Assembly (NCBI GenBank): GCA_003585845.1
Contig: NQOP01000003.1
Location: 30,978-50,225, forward strand
DNA from: Bifidobacteriaceae bacterium NR021
GTDB taxonomy: Bacteria > Actinomycetota > Actinomycetes > Actinomycetales > Bifidobacteriaceae
Length of the DNA stretch: 19,248 nt
Direction of reading: 5' to 3'
The position numbers were made by a program, and so were the translations under genes. The notes under the pieces are model-generated. The model ran no database searches. It saw only the letters and a list, made by a program, of their open reading frames with translations, and was not told where the DNA came from. The first letter of the stretch is position 1; every line of letters starts with the position of its first letter. Positions 18,211 to 19,248 of this stretch are shown here, one piece after another.

Positions 18211-18229
18211 AATAATCGATAAGATTATT
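18211..18229. terminator. AT-rich hairpin between convergent helD and nrdR
   Basis: AATAATC and GATTATT form a 7-pair stem around GATAA, overlapping the nrdR stop codon by two bases. On the plus strand it is followed by ATTCTTCTGTTTT, so it could end helD transcripts. The stem has one G-C pair only, making it weak. Confidence 0.3.
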
Positions 18230-18683
18230 ATTCTTCTGTTTTGCTGCGCTTTAAATCTTCAATGGCATGTTCAAAATCTTCAAGACCCGCGAAGTTTTGG
18301 TACACACTTGCAAAACGAAGATATGCAACTTCATCTAATTCACGCAATGGCTTAAGAATAGCTTTGCCAACTTCTTCAGATGTAACTTGCGCTAAACCTC
18401 GTGCTCGCAAATCAGCTTCTACTCGCATACCAATTGTCTTTAACGCTTCAGCATTAATGGGACGTCCTTGACATGCTTTGCTAACACCGGCAACAACTTT
18501 TGCTCGATCAAAAGGTTCAATAGAGCCTGAACGCTTCATTACAAGCAACTGAGTTGTTTCCACCGTAGTAAATCGATTACCACAAACTTGGCATTCACGT
18601 CTACGGCGAATAGAGTAACCATCTTCACTGATACGAGTATCTATAACTTTCGTATCAGAATTTTTACAAAAAGGACAATGCAT
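18228..18683 (-). CDS. nrdR: Transcriptional repressor NrdR
   Basis: 151-residue nucleotide-sensing repressor of ribonucleotide reductase genes. The N-terminal zinc ribbon has Cys3, Cys6, Cys31 and Cys34, with the conserved stretch RRRRECQVCGNRFTT (26-40). An ATP-cone domain (about 46-138) contains KRSGSIEPFDRAKV and binds ATP/dATP to report the dNTP pool. Length and motifs are typical. The ATG at 18683 begins MHCPFC, as in nearly all NrdR proteins, although no clear ribosome site precedes it. In actinobacteria nrdR is commonly found close to lexA and a LysM gene, and a LysM gene lies upstream on the same strand here. Its target genes are not in the window. Confidence 0.97.
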   Translation of the reverse strand: MHCPFCKNSDTKVIDTRISEDGYSIRRRRECQVCGNRFTTVETTQLLVMKRSGSIEPFDRAKVVAGVSKACQGRPINAEALKTIGMRVEADLRARGLAQVTSEEVGKAILKPLRELDEVAYLRFASVYQNFAGLEDFEHAIEDLKRSKTEE

Positions 18684-18752
18684 ATATTCAGCATACTAAA
18701 AAATAGCGAAAAACTACATAATATTATTCACTTTATTCAAATATTTCCGAAT

Positions 18753-18758
18753 ATTATA
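18753..18758 (-). promoter_or_regulatory. Candidate nrdR promoter -10
   Basis: A consensus TATAAT on the minus strand lies 69 bases before the nrdR ATG, with no good -35 at 16 to 18 bases. It overlaps the stop codon of the candidate small ORF and abuts the palindrome AATATTTCCGAATATT at 18740-18755. Confidence 0.4.
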
Positions 18759-18879
18759 CGATTTTATTGTCCATAATCCGAAATACTCCATAAAACACAC
18801 TGAATATTACATCATCATTTTCAGTAAAACTTATCTCATCAGTTTCAATTTCAAATATAGTAATATTTTCTCTTCTCAT
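18754..18879 (-). CDS. Candidate small protein of 41 residues, unknown
   Basis: Short open frame from ATG at 18879 to TAA ending at 18754, lying between the LysM gene (36-base gap) and nrdR (70-base gap), same strand as both. A GGGGGA run sits 3 bases before the ATG and could be a ribosome site, though the spacing is short. The product begins MRRENITIFEIETDEISF, is acidic in the middle (Glu/Asp-rich at 10-23), then hydrophobic and aromatic (VIFSVFYGVFRIM, 24-36). No family is recognised. In AT-rich DNA an open frame of this size can arise by chance, so it is a candidate only; it may instead be a 5' leader. Confidence 0.35.
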   Translation of the reverse strand: MRRENITIFEIETDEISFTENDDVIFSVFYGVFRIMDNKIV

Positions 18880-18915
18880 ATTTCCCCCATTTTCATACTA
18901 TTTGTACTCAATCAA

Positions 18916-19248
18916 CTATTGAGCATCATTTAATGGAACATTAATAGACTGTCCGATAACCAAATCTTCAGAAGAAAGATGATTTAAAGCCATTAAACGC
19001 TCTACATTATCTGATATATCACCGTTTTTAGGAGTAATAGTAGCAGCATAATTCCATAACGTATCTCCAGGGCGAACTGTATATGTAACAACTCTTTCAG
19101 GTATTGCAGAAACAGCAGTCTTTGGCATAAACAATGTACAGAATGTTATTGCTGTCATCAAAAGTACAGCTACACGAAAAACTCTAGTTTTGCGCGCATG
19201 CTTATTAGAAACGCAGCATTTACGAATCAAATAAGTATTTTCTTTCAT
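18916..19248 (-). CDS. Secreted or membrane-anchored LysM-domain protein
   Basis: 110-residue exported protein. A basic start (1-24) is followed by a hydrophobic segment (about 25-44) and AVSA (45-48), a possible signal peptidase site, then one LysM domain (56-105, YTVRPGDTLWNYA to LVIGQSINVP) that binds the GlcNAc residues of peptidoglycan. The ATG is the last codon of the window, so the ribosome site and promoter are out of view and an earlier start cannot be excluded. In actinobacteria a small LysM gene between lexA and nrdR is a known arrangement, and some such proteins are SOS-induced division inhibitors (YneA in Bacillus). lexA would lie just to the right, divergent, but is not visible here. 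Confidence 0.88.
   Translation of the reverse strand: MKENTYLIRKCCVSNKHARKTRVFRVAVLLMTAITFCTLFMPKTAVSAIPERVVTYTVRPGDTLWNYAATITPKNGDISDNVERLMALNHLSSEDLVIGQSINVPLNDAQ

Noticed and set aside
18684..18915. NrdR boxes or LexA boxes upstream of nrdR
   Set aside because: Only generic AT-rich repeats such as AATATT were seen; nothing matching the known consensus of either site.

Overview
The window looks like chromosomal DNA from an AT-rich member of the Bifidobacteriaceae, most likely Gardnerella. The evidence is the actinobacterial gene content (a WhiB protein, a PdtaS-type sensor kinase, an actinobacterial HelD, NrdR beside a LysM protein), a bifidobacterial-type L-lactate dehydrogenase, and AT-rich DNA with AGGAGG-type ribosome binding sites. 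The organism call is inferred from family resemblance; no marker gene such as rRNA is present. No tRNA, rRNA, CRISPR array, insertion sequence or phage gene was seen.

Left part (1-5230): a LytR-CpsA-Psr cell-wall ligase and an FtsK/EccC-like membrane ATPase read rightwards. The ATPase converges, with a 7-base gap between stop codons, on a leftward WhiB1-type regulator gene, which lies downstream of a leftward PdtaS-type histidine kinase gene. The whiB1/pdtaS neighbourhood also occurs in mycobacteria, where both products have been linked to nitric-oxide sensing.

Centre (5286-13001): leftward ldh with a clear strong terminator, then leftward hflX. Divergent from hflX is a small RsmC-like methyltransferase followed 40 bases later by a full-length hrpA helicase. 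hflX, the methyltransferase and hrpA are all plausibly concerned with ribosomes and RNA, so this is a ribosome-maintenance block.

Right part (13144-19248): a leftward 14-helix drug-efflux-like MFS transporter; divergent from it, an exported cysteine-rich protein of an uncharacterised actinobacterial family with a lysozyme-like central motif; a HelD-type RNA polymerase recycling helicase; and, converging on that, nrdR, a possible 41-residue small protein and a secreted LysM protein whose ATG is the last codon of the window.

No gene-free stretch exceeds 300 bases. The longest gaps are 14602-14850 (divergent promoters and an inverted repeat), 18684-18915 (the candidate small ORF and a candidate nrdR promoter), 3556-3743 (upstream of whiB1; one weak inverted repeat) and 7995-8176 (divergent hflX/methyltransferase promoter region, very AT-rich). 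The best candidates for undescribed biology are the short tandem-ATPase membrane protein, the exported cysteine-rich protein and the small ORF before nrdR.
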